This document shows, piece by piece, positions 35,366-44,358 of a stretch of DNA of 64,000 nucleotides. The notes beneath the pieces are model-generated. The model saw nothing but the letters and a program-made list of their open reading frames with translations, was not told where the DNA came from and did not search any database. Numbering within the stretch: position 1 is the stretch's first letter; every line of letters starts with the position of its first letter. The translations under genes and the position numbers were made by a program. Source of the DNA: Bacillota bacterium (GTDB taxonomy: Bacteria > Bacillota > UBA4882 > UBA8346); assembly GCA_023429995.1 (NCBI GenBank), contig JAEZCE010000047.1, forward strand, positions 1-64,000, in the 5' to 3' direction.

Positions 35366-36368
35366 TCAATTCATCCTCCCTGCCACGCGAGATCACAACC
35401 TCGCCGGAATCCTCAAGCTGCCTAATAACATTGACAATCTTTTGTTGAGCTTCCTCAACATCGCGCAAACGAACCGGCCCAAGGAAGTTCATATCTTCTT
35501 TTAACAGATCCACTGCCCGTTTAGACATATTCTTAAATACCAAATTCTTAACTTCTTCACTGGCGGTCTTGAGGGCCATACCCAGATCTTTGGTATCCAC
35601 ATCACGCATGACGCGCTGAACCGTTTTGGCATCGAGTTGAGCAATATCTTCGAATACAAACATCCGCCGTTTAATTTCATCGGCAAGTTCCGGATTATCC
35701 TCGGCTAAAGCCTCCAATATTGTTTTCTCAGTACCGCGGTCCACCCGGTTTAACACGCTAACTACCGATTCAATACCACCGGCAATCGAAAAATCTTGCA
35801 TCACAAAAGAAGATAACTTTTTCTCAAGAACGACTTCAACTTCATGCAAAACTTCAGGTGAAGTACGATCCATCGTGGCCAATCTCTTTGCCACCTCCAC
35901 TTGCTGAAGCGGTGGAAGCGCCGATAATATGATACCGGCCTGTTCCGATTTCAAATAAGCCATCACCAAAGCAATCGTCTGGGGATGTTCATTTTGAATA
36001 AAGTTCAACAATTGGCTGGGTTCAGTCTTTCTTGCAAAATCAAAAGGCCGGACCGTTAGGGACGAAGTTAGTTTCTCGATGACATCATCGGCTTTATGGG
36101 TGCCAAGCGCTTTATCCAATATTTCCCGAGCCATTTCAATACCGCCCGACAAAATATATTCCTGCGCCTGACAAAGCTGATGAAATTCTTCGATCACTTG
36201 GTCTCTCAGTTCGGGCGGAACTCTTTTTAAATTGGCAATTTCTAAAGTTATCTCTTCAATCTCATCTTCACGCAGATGTTTCATAATCCCCGCCGAAACA
36301 TCCGATCCGAGAGATATCAATAAAATTGCTGTTTTTTGTTTTCCGGTCAGTTCTAATGTCTTTGACAA
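35358..36368 (-). CDS. fliG: Flagellar motor switch protein FliG
   Basis: FliG is the rotor subunit that meets the stator. N-terminal LTGKQKTAILLISLGSDVSAGIMKHL, the armadillo-like middle with the EHPQTIALVMAYL motif, and the torque-generating C-terminal domain with FVFEDIAQLDAKTVQRVMRDVD and LKEDMNFLGPVRLRDVEEAQQ are all conserved. I chose the TTG at 36368, preceded by cggagtgactct; a GTG three codons upstream overlaps the ribosome site. Length 336. Confidence 0.96.
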   Translation of the reverse strand: MSKTLELTGKQKTAILLISLGSDVSAGIMKHLREDEIEEITLEIANLKRVPPELRDQVIEEFHQLCQAQEYILSGGIEMAREILDKALGTHKADDVIEKLTSSLTVRPFDFARKTEPSQLLNFIQNEHPQTIALVMAYLKSEQAGIILSALPPLQQVEVAKRLATMDRTSPEVLHEVEVVLEKKLSSFVMQDFSIAGGIESVVSVLNRVDRGTEKTILEALAEDNPELADEIKRRMFVFEDIAQLDAKTVQRVMRDVDTKDLGMALKTASEEVKNLVFKNMSKRAVDLLKEDMNFLGPVRLRDVEEAQQKIVNVIRQLEDSGEVVISRGREDELIV

Positions 36369-36399
36369 AAGAGTCACTCCGTTTTAGATATATTCAAAT

Positions 36400-38154
36400 T
36401 TAATTTTGTTCTTCCGATAACCAGGCCTTTAACAAAACAGCAACTTCCTCAGGTTTCTCACGGGCGATCTTTTCAATTGCCGCCAGTCTTTCGTTACGGG
36501 CCCGATCTTCCAATGTAATCGGTTGCTGCTGTTGCTCAAGATCAACCATTAGCTCCGGTGTCCCGCCGTTTTCCTGTTCCTGCTGTGCGGTATCTTCAAT
36601 CAGCTTATCGATTTTAGTACCAATAATCGGGACCGGCATCTCATCCACTTCCAATTCTTCAATTTCTGACTTACGGCGCTTCTTGCCAAACCTTCCTTTG
36701 GTTCTTCTTGCTTGTTCCTCTTCTTCGACCTCGGCAATTGTCGCTAACTCTTCACCGTCTTCTGCGTTCTTCTTCTCTTTGTCTTTTTGTTTGTCAGCCT
36801 TAAGTACTTCAACTTTGGGCGGAACCGGTTCCTTCACAATCACCAGAATGATCAATGTCAATAACAAAATGCCCAATAAGGAAGATATTGCAATCGTCGG
36901 CCACTGAGTCTGCGGCTGCTGTTCCATCTGTGCCGGCTTTGAGAAATTGATCGTTTCAACAGTCAAGCGATCACCGCGTTCTTCAGCGATACCCACCGCA
37001 TCTTTAACAGTGTTATATACTTTTTGTTTATTAGCGGCAACCAAATTACCGTCAACCCAGACACCTACCGTCATCCGTTTAACTTTCCCTGGGGCCGCAA
37101 CTCGAAATTCTTCAACCTTGCTGATTTCATAATTCGTGGTGCGCTCGGTTTTTTCCCCTTTATAATTGGTTACTCCCGAATCGGTTGCTTTATATTGGGT
37201 AATGTTCGAATCAGTCCCCGGGATTCCATTGGCCGAGCTTCCAGTGCCTTCATAGGTTTCGGTTTTTTCCTGCTCGCTCCGGGGTACACCCTTATCGGCA
37301 TAAGTTTCACTTTTTAATTCTTGATAATCAAGGTCTAAATCAGCACTGACTCTTACGACAGCTTTGTTGAAACCAAAAACTTTCGCAAGCATGCTCTCGA
37401 TTCGTTTTTCAACCGTTGTCTCATATTCCAATTTAGCAGTCAAGCTATCGGCTGCTCCGTCGGCTCCTCCACCGATGCCGTATCTCGAACCACGTTTGGT
37501 TCTTAATTCAGCAGTTAAGTCATTGGCAAAATTATCAATAATGGTTACATTGTCATTTTTAAGTCCGGTACTGGCACAAACTAAATTGAGGATTGCTTCA
37601 ACTTGTGTTTGGGATAGTACTCCCGGAGCCCGAAGTTGTAACTGGACCGAAGCGGTTCCCACCGGCTTATCATCTGCAAATACATATTCGCTTTGATCCG
37701 GCATATTAAGTAAAATCTTAGCATCCAAGATACCGTCGAGTTGTTGTAAGGTTCGGGTTAATTCCCCGGATATTGCCCGCTGGCGGTTGATTTGATTTGT
37801 AAAATCAGTGGTGCTAAAAGAATTTTTGTCGAAAATTTCCCATCCGACAACACCACCGTGAGGAATACCCTCTTTTAACAAATTCGCGCGCACCGACAAA
37901 GCATTAGGAACCTCAATCCCACCGGTTACGGAAGTACGATAGGGAACTTTCAGCTCATCCAATTTAGCGATAATTTCACTACGATCTTGCTCGTTTAATC
38001 TAGCGTAAAGCAATTCGTATTTTGGCGCGCCTACAACCCATATCAATAAAGCTATAGCTATTAAAGAGCCAACCGTGAGAGCTACAATGGTGATTTTACG
38101 TTTGCGGCTCATATTATTCCATAAATTTTTAACTTGGTTGAGAAATTCGTTCAC
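36400..38154 (-). CDS. fliF: Flagellar MS-ring protein FliF
   Basis: FliF forms the MS-ring, the base of the flagellum. It has membrane helices near residues 23-42 and 418-440. The ring-building motifs are KLDELKVPYRTS and GVVGWEIFDKNSFSTTDFTNQINRQRAISGELTRTLQQLDGI. The C-terminal tail that binds FliG ends in KIAREKPEEVAVLLKAWLSEEQ. The probable GTG start follows ggaggatcaaaaggtaaa. A 491-bp gap with a palindromic element lies upstream, so fliF could have a separate promoter. Confidence 0.96.
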   Translation of the reverse strand: MNEFLNQVKNLWNNMSRKRKITIVALTVGSLIAIALLIWVVGAPKYELLYARLNEQDRSEIIAKLDELKVPYRTSVTGGIEVPNALSVRANLLKEGIPHGGVVGWEIFDKNSFSTTDFTNQINRQRAISGELTRTLQQLDGILDAKILLNMPDQSEYVFADDKPVGTASVQLQLRAPGVLSQTQVEAILNLVCASTGLKNDNVTIIDNFANDLTAELRTKRGSRYGIGGGADGAADSLTAKLEYETTVEKRIESMLAKVFGFNKAVVRVSADLDLDYQELKSETYADKGVPRSEQEKTETYEGTGSSANGIPGTDSNITQYKATDSGVTNYKGEKTERTTNYEISKVEEFRVAAPGKVKRMTVGVWVDGNLVAANKQKVYNTVKDAVGIAEERGDRLTVETINFSKPAQMEQQPQTQWPTIAISSLLGILLLTLIILVIVKEPVPPKVEVLKADKQKDKEKKNAEDGEELATIAEVEEEEQARRTKGRFGKKRRKSEIEELEVDEMPVPIIGTKIDKLIEDTAQQEQENGGTPELMVDLEQQQQPITLEDRARNERLAAIEKIAREKPEEVAVLLKAWLSEEQN

Positions 38155-38645
38155 TTTACCTTTTGATCCTCCGAAAAGTAGCTGCCATTTATATTTTATA
38201 CCTATTTACAATCTTGAAGCAACTTTTTAATTCTAAAGATGTTACTTTAATGAAAATCGATTATATATTGAATAAAATTAAAATTCGTATCCAAATGCAG
38301 CTATCGGTTCAAACATCAAACACTGTTGCATGTTTAATCATAACGAGCCTACTTTAATCGGGATTAACCCAATATCCATCAAGCATATACGATAAAGCAG
38401 GATAGGCATGCAAGCTAAAGCCGGGAATTTGAAATTTTCAAATTCATTTTTTTCCTAACGAATACCCCATTGGTTCTAGGTAAAGCCTAATCCGTTAGGC
38501 TATTACTCGGCCTCATGCCCCACGCCTATCGTATTTCAACTATTCTTTCCGGCACTTACATTGAAAAAAATTAAAATCAAGGTTACCTTTCGCCTGAATT
38601 TCCAAGTATTATCCTTATAAATTCAGTTAAACCGGATAACCTCCG
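38155..38645. other. Gap between fliE and fliF
   Basis: This 491-bp stretch contains no convincing gene. A plus-strand frame of 64 codons at 38163 is AT-rich, antisense to the operon and without motif. The region is dominated by the nested palindromic element at 38389-38533. Its presence in the middle of the fla operon, where fliE and fliF usually nearly touch, is unusual. Confidence 0.55.
38389..38533. repeat. Nested palindromic element, possible structured RNA or MITE
   Basis: Paired segments nest inwards: tacgata/tatcgta (38389-38395 with 38527-38533), ggcatg/catgcc (38405-38410 with 38514-38519) and gccg/cggc (38420-38423 with 38508-38511). Two inner hairpins follow: gaatttgaa/ttcaaattc (about 38425-38446, with a T-run on the plus strand) and cctaacg/cgttagg (38454-38460 with about 38493-38499). 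Alternatives compete, for example gataggc/gcctatc (38401-38407 with 38524-38530) and gcctaa/ttaggc. It matches no riboswitch consensus I could recall, including c-di-GMP-I. Confidence 0.45.
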
Positions 38646-39026
38646 TTAAACCTGGGTACGCATAATTTCCTGATATGCTTCCACAACTTTATTGCGAATT
38701 TGCATGGTCATGTCCAACGCCAAACTGGCTTTTTGGGCCATGACCATTGCCTGGTGCACGTATTCCAATTTTCCTTGAGCTAGCTGTCCATCAAGCTCTG
38801 CGGATTGCAATTGAAGATTGTTAACAGGTTCCAGGGCTCTCGACAAAACTTTTTCGAATGATTCAGCGACCAAAGGATTATCATCGGGTGTTGAATTTGA
38901 AACCCCCAAGGGTTGAAAGACCGAACCGGAAATCTCATCCGGCCTATGGATTGACTTCGTCGGATTGCTTGAACTTAAAGATTTCAAAACCGATGCTGGT
39001 GCAACGGGACGGTTCGTAATGTCCAT
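38646..39026 (-). CDS. fliE: Flagellar hook-basal body protein FliE
   Basis: FliE joins the MS-ring to the rod. The C-terminal two-thirds carry the family signature: SFEKVLSRALEPVNNLQLQSAELDGQLAQGKLEYVHQAMVMAQKASLALDMTMQIRNKVVEAYQEIMRTQV. The N-terminal 50 residues are variable and Ser/Pro-rich. The start follows taaccggaggtatttc at normal spacing. It is the third gene of the flgB-flgC-fliE trio. Confidence 0.95.
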   Translation of the reverse strand: MDITNRPVAPASVLKSLSSSNPTKSIHRPDEISGSVFQPLGVSNSTPDDNPLVAESFEKVLSRALEPVNNLQLQSAELDGQLAQGKLEYVHQAMVMAQKASLALDMTMQIRNKVVEAYQEIMRTQV

Positions 39027-39118
39027 GAAATACCTCCGGTTATTAGTTTGCTATTTATGAATGAAATTCGTTATTGGTATACTCACCAATAACTCAATGA
39101 CCAATAACTAATTGGTTT

Positions 39119-39550
39119 TTAAATTTTTCCCAATTCAAGCGAAGCGCTAAAAATTGTCTTTGCAGCATTAAAAGCTGTTACATTGGCCTCGTAAGAACGG
39201 CTGGCGGTAATTAGATTTACCATCTCGCTCACCGGATTAATATCCGGATAAAATACATATCCGTCTTCATTGGCATCGGGATTTGAAGGATCAAAAACCA
39301 TTCGCGGCGGATTGCCATCCGGCTCAATTCTTAAGACTTTAACCCCAGCCGGCTTAGCAATCAAACGTCCGTTATCAGATATGTAATTATCCAGCACCTC
39401 CGCAAATACAGGAACCTTTCTTTGATAAGGCCCGCCTTCTTTAGTCCTGGTAGTGTTAACATTGGCCAAATTATCGGAGATCAAATCCATTCTAAGCCGC
39501 TCAGCGGTCAACGCCGATGCGCTGATTTCCATATTTCGAAATAAATCCAT
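39119..39550 (-). CDS. flgC: Flagellar rod protein FlgC
   Basis: FlgC is a proximal rod protein. N-terminal LFRNMEISASALTAERLRMDLISDNLANVNTTRT and C-terminal NLITASRSYEANVTAFNAAKTIFSASLELGKI are the two halves of the rod coiled coil. The middle contains YVFYPDINPVSEMVNL. Length 143. It lies 5 bp after flgB. Confidence 0.96.
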   Translation of the reverse strand: MDLFRNMEISASALTAERLRMDLISDNLANVNTTRTKEGGPYQRKVPVFAEVLDNYISDNGRLIAKPAGVKVLRIEPDGNPPRMVFDPSNPDANEDGYVFYPDINPVSEMVNLITASRSYEANVTAFNAAKTIFSASLELGKI

Positions 39551-39555
39551 TTACG

Positions 39556-39957
39556 TTATCTCCCCTCAATAACCATTTTTAAACTCGTCATTTTTCCTTT
39601 CCAGCGTTCGGATAGGGACTGAAAGTACAATGAATTTTCCGCAACCTGAGCCATTTCGTATTCGGGATCCACATTGTTGGTATCATAACGGCTAAGGGTT
39701 TTGGTTTCCCTGGCGATTCGAACCGGTCCGATCTCGGGGACGGCATTTGCAATATGTCTGGGATGGGTTTTGACCATTTCCAATTCATCTTTTGTAATAT
39801 TATCCAATAGACTTTTGAAATCAATATCCAGTCTTTTGTAATGCGGAGTATTTACATTGGCTAAATTTTGGTTTAATAATTGTTGCCGAAGGTTGGAGGC
39901 ATCCATCGAACGTTCAAGAAGCTTACTGCTCCGGCTGTCTAATAAATCTGCCCACAT
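39556..39957 (-). CDS. flgB: Flagellar rod protein FlgB
   Basis: FlgB is a proximal rod protein and the first gene of the motility operon. The rod signature ASNLRQQLLNQNLANVNTPHYKRLDIDFKSLL (about 20-50) and the C-terminal NNVDPEYEMAQVAENSLYFQSLSERW are conserved. The start follows ggagaggtgtaaaat. A sigma-D-type promoter is visible about 35-60 bp upstream. Confidence 0.96.
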   Translation of the reverse strand: MWADLLDSRSSKLLERSMDASNLRQQLLNQNLANVNTPHYKRLDIDFKSLLDNITKDELEMVKTHPRHIANAVPEIGPVRIARETKTLSRYDTNNVDPEYEMAQVAENSLYFQSLSERWKGKMTSLKMVIEGR

Positions 39958-40328
39958 ATTTTACACCTCTCCAATAGACTATACCAAGATAATCGGTATT
40001 TCTCTCCCAAAGTTTAGCATTTTCGGATAAAATATTTCTCTGCCGTTTGGGAAAATCCTTCCACTTACGAGTTTTTTTGCTAAATATCTTTAAAAAGTTA
40101 GATTGGAGGCGGGAAAGGTTTACGAAATGATCCAGATTTCATTGGGAAGACTGGATTTGTTAAACAGTAACAAATCTCGGACAGGAGGCTCTAAAAAAAA
40201 TTATTAAAAATCACTACGAAATAAAATCGATATCTTATTACAGATGCATACATTTCCACGCGGGTTTACTTTTGGGGCGGCAGGCCTCTACTTTGGCAGG
40301 AAATTTGGGATCACGAGACGAATTTTGA
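39958..40328. other. Upstream region of the fla/che operon
   Basis: This 371-bp gap between flgB and the RDD gene holds the operon promoter region (39990-40016). It also has an 8-bp perfect hairpin gatttgtt/aacaaatc at 40154-40176, which may terminate the RDD transcript weakly. No gene is apparent. The rest is AT-rich without recognisable sites. Confidence 0.5.
39990..40016 (-). promoter_or_regulatory. Sigma-D (sigma-28) type promoter for the fla/che operon
   Basis: On the minus strand TAAA (40016-40013) is followed by exactly 15 bases and ACCGATTA (39997-39990). This compares well with the sigma-D consensus TAAA-N15-GCCGATAT. It lies about 33 bp upstream of the flgB start. It implies that SigD, encoded by this same operon, can drive it. 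A sigma-A promoter further upstream is not excluded. Confidence 0.6.
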
Positions 40329-41120
40329 TTATTGTTTTTCATAAAGAGAAAGCGCTTCCGTCAAAACAACTAGCGCATCATTATCCTTTAGTAGTTTCAC
40401 TTCTTCCATATCCCTGGCAGCTTTTTGAAGGGAAATTTTGGCCAGTTGTTGAATGTTTACCAGTTCATTACGGCGCATATACAAATCCTTCATCAATAAA
40501 TAATCTTTCGGCGCCAGCCGTAGCATCATAGTAGACAGCCAAGGATATTGTTCTAGGATGCGCAAAGACTCTTCCGGGGAATTGGCAATCGAAATCTTTT
40601 GCTTCTCCAAAAAGCTTTTGACTTTCCGGCGGGACAATTCCTTAACCACTATGGTCCCTGCGGCATAATCGCCAAGCCGTTTGGCCTTTTTATTAAAAAA
40701 CATCGTCAGGAGTCCTAATCCATAAAAAAAAGGGAAAAAATCTATCATCCGGATCACATTACGCAATAAGACATTCCAAAAGGAAAGGGCATAGCCTTCT
40801 TCACGACGGACCCTGATATTGACTACTCTTTTGCCAACGGTTTGACCATTCATCACCGTTTCCAGAATGATATGATAGCCAATGAGAATTACAAGTATCA
40901 ACCCGATTAACACCGCCCCGGTTAATGAATGACTCCAACTGGTAATTTTGCTTTGAAGGTCATTTAGATTCATCATATTTAATGCGCTAAGGATTCCGCC
41001 GATCATCAAGCACTGGATAATAGTATCCAATGCGATAGCTAAAAAGCGGGAGCCAATGCCGGCTATTTCATAATCAAGTTCAATATTTTCCGGGGTCACT
41101 ACTTTATAGGTGTCATTCAT
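40329..41120 (-). CDS. RDD family membrane protein
   Basis: This 263-residue integral membrane protein has the RDD domain in its first 160 residues: IELDYEIAGIGSRFLAIALDTIIQ holds the first conserved Arg and Asp, and QTVGKRVVNIRVRREEG is the family's GK-R motif. Three or four helices follow, then a charged cytoplasmic C-terminus. The function is unproven; some RDD proteins act as ion antiporters. It accompanies SpoIIM-like, DUF58 and MoxR genes in many bacteria. It is divergent from the SpoIIM-family gene with only 39 bp between. The start follows aaaggatcctaaa. Confidence 0.85.
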   Translation of the reverse strand: MNDTYKVVTPENIELDYEIAGIGSRFLAIALDTIIQCLMIGGILSALNMMNLNDLQSKITSWSHSLTGAVLIGLILVILIGYHIILETVMNGQTVGKRVVNIRVRREEGYALSFWNVLLRNVIRMIDFFPFFYGLGLLTMFFNKKAKRLGDYAAGTIVVKELSRRKVKSFLEKQKISIANSPEESLRILEQYPWLSTMMLRLAPKDYLLMKDLYMRRNELVNIQQLAKISLQKAARDMEEVKLLKDNDALVVLTEALSLYEKQ

Positions 41121-41159
41121 TTTAGGATCCTTTCAATCATGTGAAATAGGAGCTATTCC

Positions 41160-42143
41160 ATGACAATCTCATTTTTGAAGTCCCGGCAAAAACGCTGGAA
41201 CCGTTTGGAACAATTGCTAATCAAGGCTGAAAAGATGAAATTAACTTCTTTTTCCAAGGAAGAATTGGTAGAATTATCGGTGCTTTATCGTCAGACAGCC
41301 ACGGATTTAGTTACAGCCAAAACCCAAAAACAACCGGATGATCTCATACACTTTTTAAATGATATCACGACCCGCGCCTATCATTTTATTTACCGGACAG
41401 AGAAGGCAACGCTTCGGCAATTTCGTGACTTCATCACTACGGATTTCCCTGCCTTGTTTCGCCAGAACCGACTGATAATCCTGTTTTCACTGGCCCTTTT
41501 ATTGATAGGCTGGCTTACCGGTTTTTTAGGTTATCTGACCGGACCCAAATTCATCCAAGGATTATTGCCTGATACATTCACCCGGAAAATTCTCCAAGGT
41601 TACCAGCAAAAAACGTGGTTTAATGATCCCTTGGTCTCCCGTCCCTACATTTCATCTTTTATTATGTACAACAACATCCGGGTGGCGATTAGCGCCTTTG
41701 GAGGGGGGATGTTACTCGGAACGCTTACTTGTTGGGCTATTTTATTCAATGGATTTATTCTCGGGGTCCTGTCGGCGATTTTTTTTAAACAGGGTCATCT
41801 GCTGTCCTTTTGGGCCATGATTTTACCCCATGGGATCATCGAATTGACCGCTATTAGTCTTTCAGCGGCAGCCGGTTTGTTATTGACCAGGGCCATCCTG
41901 TTCCCGGGGGATTTCAAACGCTCCGACGCCCTGAGGATCTCGGGCGTCAAAGCCGTCCAACTACTTACCGGGACCGTGATCATGCTGATTGTCGCCGGAT
42001 TGATTGAAGGCTTTTTTAGCACGGTATCCACGGACGTAATTCCTGAATTCGGCCGTTTGATGTTTGCCGGCCTTACCGGGGTTCTATTATGGCTTTATTT
42101 TAAACCCCATCATGCTCAAAACAAGCCTTTTCTTTTTAAATAA
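41160..42143 (+). CDS. Stage II sporulation protein M (SpoIIM/DUF95) family protein
   Basis: The 327-residue protein has a soluble helical N-terminal part (about 1-95) containing ELSVLYRQTATDLVTAKT. The SpoIIM-type membrane domain follows, with about five helices and the signature block FIMYNNIRVAISAFGGGMLLGTLTCWAILFNGFILG, then LPHGIIELTAISLSAAAGLLL. True SpoIIM works with SpoIID and SpoIIP in engulfment. This larger paralogue belongs to the MoxR-DUF58 cluster group instead and has unknown function. It is the only plus-strand gene of this cluster, and its end overlaps the DUF58 gene by 28 bp tail to tail. Confidence 0.88.
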   Translation: MTISFLKSRQKRWNRLEQLLIKAEKMKLTSFSKEELVELSVLYRQTATDLVTAKTQKQPDDLIHFLNDITTRAYHFIYRTEKATLRQFRDFITTDFPALFRQNRLIILFSLALLLIGWLTGFLGYLTGPKFIQGLLPDTFTRKILQGYQQKTWFNDPLVSRPYISSFIMYNNIRVAISAFGGGMLLGTLTCWAILFNGFILGVLSAIFFKQGHLLSFWAMILPHGIIELTAISLSAAAGLLLTRAILFPGDFKRSDALRISGVKAVQLLTGTVIMLIVAGLIEGFFSTVSTDVIPEFGRLMFAGLTGVLLWLYFKPHHAQNKPFLFK

Positions 42144-43408
42144 GTATAATGTTCAACTACGCTTTGACGAATGGTGGTCGGATCAACTTCCATCACTTGA
42201 ATCCCATAATTGCCCAAATATTTTACCGTGAGCGCGCGCTCTTTCAACAACTCCAATGCTGTTCCTTTCAAATAAGCGCTTCGTACATCCCTAAGGGGAA
42301 GATCGGCGAGCCTGTCCAAAGATTTTTGCCTTGAAAGCACACAAATAACCAGGTGATGATGGCTGAATATCTGCAAATATTGAATCAATTCTTTGGAAGA
42401 CTCTTTATCCAATAGATCGGTATAAATAAAAATCAGGCTCCGCTTATTCAATTTCTCTTGCAAAAAATTAAAGGCATTACGGTAGTCACTTTCAACCATT
42501 TCCGCTTGGACATTAAAAAATTGATTAATAAACGTTTGAATATGGGTTTTCCCTTTTCCAACCGGCAGGAAATGCTCGATCCGGCTATTAAAACTTAAGG
42601 CTCCGACCATATCGCCATATTCCTGAATGTTATAGGCCAGGAGGATGGCGGAATCCAAAATATGGTCCAAACGGCTGGTTTCGGAGGTGATTTGGTCAAA
42701 CAGAACTCTTCCGGTATCCAGAATCAAAAAAACATTTTGATTTTTTTCGGGCTCAAATTGGTTAATAACCGGCTTACCCCGATGAGCGGAAACTTTCCAA
42801 TTAATTCTCCGGTAATCATCCCCCGGAGTATATTCCCTAAGTTCCGCCAATTCACCGCCTGAGCCGATTCTTCTAATAGGATGACGTCCTAGTTCGGCGC
42901 TGGCCGCTAATTGACCTAGAGACCGGGAGAACAATTTTTCTAAGTCCGGATAAACCCTAAGTTTCTCCGGTAAAGGTATCTTGAACTGATAGGTAAATAA
43001 CTGCAGTTTCCCGTTGATTCGCAGGTTGAGATCGCCAAAATCGAAAACGCCTCGCGCCGGGGCAATCATCGGGTAAGAAAAAAAACCTTCCCCCTGCGCG
43101 GGCAGACTGATAAGGCCATGGCACTGACGGGCTTTTGCCACAAACGGAGGTTCATCCTTTATCCGCACTACTACTGAACGTCCCGGGTTGGTAAGAATAA
43201 TTTCCACTATAAACTGTTGATTTTGATAGTTTGGGTTCGCAAACGCCCGTCTCGCCATAATCGAGGGCTGCTTCAATGTCAAATAACGATCTCCCAGCCA
43301 AACCAGAATCAAGACGATGAAGGCATAACCAATATACCAACTTGGCCAAAAAAGCGCCGCAGTTCCCAACGAAAACAAAAGTCCAATAAAATACCAAGTG
43401 AAAACCAT
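42116..43408 (-). CDS. DUF58 domain protein of the MoxR cluster
   Basis: The 430-residue protein has two N-terminal membrane helices (about 5-40). A beta-rich region follows, then the DUF58 signature DPIRRIGSGGELAELREYTPGDDYRRINWKVSAHRGKPVINQFE, here with HPIRRIGSG. A vWA-like fold with FLILDTGR completes the protein. DUF58 proteins are paired with MoxR ATPases, which probably remodel them. The start follows gaggtaaat, 2 bp after the MoxR gene. Confidence 0.9.
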   Translation of the reverse strand: MVFTWYFIGLLFSLGTAALFWPSWYIGYAFIVLILVWLGDRYLTLKQPSIMARRAFANPNYQNQQFIVEIILTNPGRSVVVRIKDEPPFVAKARQCHGLISLPAQGEGFFSYPMIAPARGVFDFGDLNLRINGKLQLFTYQFKIPLPEKLRVYPDLEKLFSRSLGQLAASAELGRHPIRRIGSGGELAELREYTPGDDYRRINWKVSAHRGKPVINQFEPEKNQNVFLILDTGRVLFDQITSETSRLDHILDSAILLAYNIQEYGDMVGALSFNSRIEHFLPVGKGKTHIQTFINQFFNVQAEMVESDYRNAFNFLQEKLNKRSLIFIYTDLLDKESSKELIQYLQIFSHHHLVICVLSRQKSLDRLADLPLRDVRSAYLKGTALELLKERALTVKYLGNYGIQVMEVDPTTIRQSVVEHYTYLKRKGLF

Positions 43409-43410
43409 AT

Positions 43411-44358
43411 TTACCTCGGCACTTTCAAATTATTGATGATTGTTTTCAAAATGTCGTCACTATTCTTACCGTCAATGAGAGCTTCCGGTTTTACCAAAAC
43501 CCGGTGGCGGAGCACCCTACTAACGACTTCCTGAATATCATCGGGAATAACATAGTCCCGGCCGTTAAAAGCGGCATAAACTTTTGCAACATGCAATAAA
43601 TAGATTCCCGCTCTAGGACTTACGCCCAAAGTTACCATGGGATTTTCACGGGTCGCTCGGACAATCTGATAAATATAATCGATAATTTCTGGCCTCACGG
43701 TAACATTGGCGACCATTTGCCGCATTTCCAGTATTCCGCCTCTATCGGTTACAGGCTGAATTTTTTCTAAATCAAGGTCTCCCACCAGTTTCCCCTGATA
43801 ACGCCGGTATATCTCAATCTCAGTAATGCTGTCAGGATAAGATAATTGTAGTTTTAAAAGGAAACGGTCCAGTTGGGCCTCAGGCAACGGATAGGTGCCT
43901 TCAAACTCCAAAGGGTTTTGAGTCGCCAAAACCATAAAAATTGGCGATAAACTCTTTAATTCTCCATCGACCGTCACTTGTTTTTCTTCCATGGCTTCCA
44001 GAAGGGCTGCTTGGGTCTTCGGCGGTGTGCGGTTGATCTCGTCCGCCAACAATATATCGGTGAAGATCGGCCCCGGTTTCAACGAGAATTGCTGCCTTTG
44101 ATGATCAAAAATATTGGTGCCGGTTATATCGAGCGGCATTAAATCCGGAGTAAATTGTACTCTTTTGTAATCAGCCGACAGGACTCGGGAAAATGATTTT
44201 GCAATCAGTGTTTTGGCTACCCCGGGCGGTCCTTCCAATAGGATATGTCCTCCCACTAAGAGGGCGATTAAAAGGCCATCGATCACATCTTCCTCACCCA
44301 CCACAACTTTGGCGAGTTCTGATTTTATTTGGCTGCAAAAGGATTGGACTTTTTCCAT
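43411..44358 (-). CDS. MoxR family AAA+ ATPase
   Basis: This 315-residue AAA+ chaperone has Walker A LEGPPGVAKTLIAKS (about 42-56), Walker B LLADEINRTPPKTQAALLEAMEE and sensor VLATQNPLEFEGTYPLPEAQLDRF. MoxR ATPases assemble or activate vWA-domain partners, here most likely the adjacent DUF58 protein. The start follows aaaggagtttcgcgc and lies within the end of the DUF4350 gene (34-bp overlap). Confidence 0.95.
   Translation of the reverse strand: MEKVQSFCSQIKSELAKVVVGEEDVIDGLLIALLVGGHILLEGPPGVAKTLIAKSFSRVLSADYKRVQFTPDLMPLDITGTNIFDHQRQQFSLKPGPIFTDILLADEINRTPPKTQAALLEAMEEKQVTVDGELKSLSPIFMVLATQNPLEFEGTYPLPEAQLDRFLLKLQLSYPDSITEIEIYRRYQGKLVGDLDLEKIQPVTDRGGILEMRQMVANVTVRPEIIDYIYQIVRATRENPMVTLGVSPRAGIYLLHVAKVYAAFNGRDYVIPDDIQEVVSRVLRHRVLVKPEALIDGKNSDDILKTIINNLKVPR

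Noticed and set aside
38163..38357. 64-codon plus-strand frame between fliE and fliF
   Set aside because: AT-rich, antisense to the operon, no ribosome site and no family features.
38389..38533. c-di-GMP-I riboswitch at the fliE-fliF gap
   Set aside because: The position would suit a motility riboswitch, but the required GCAAACC, GNRA tetraloop, receptor and GCCGGGTTxCCG-like segments are not found on either strand.
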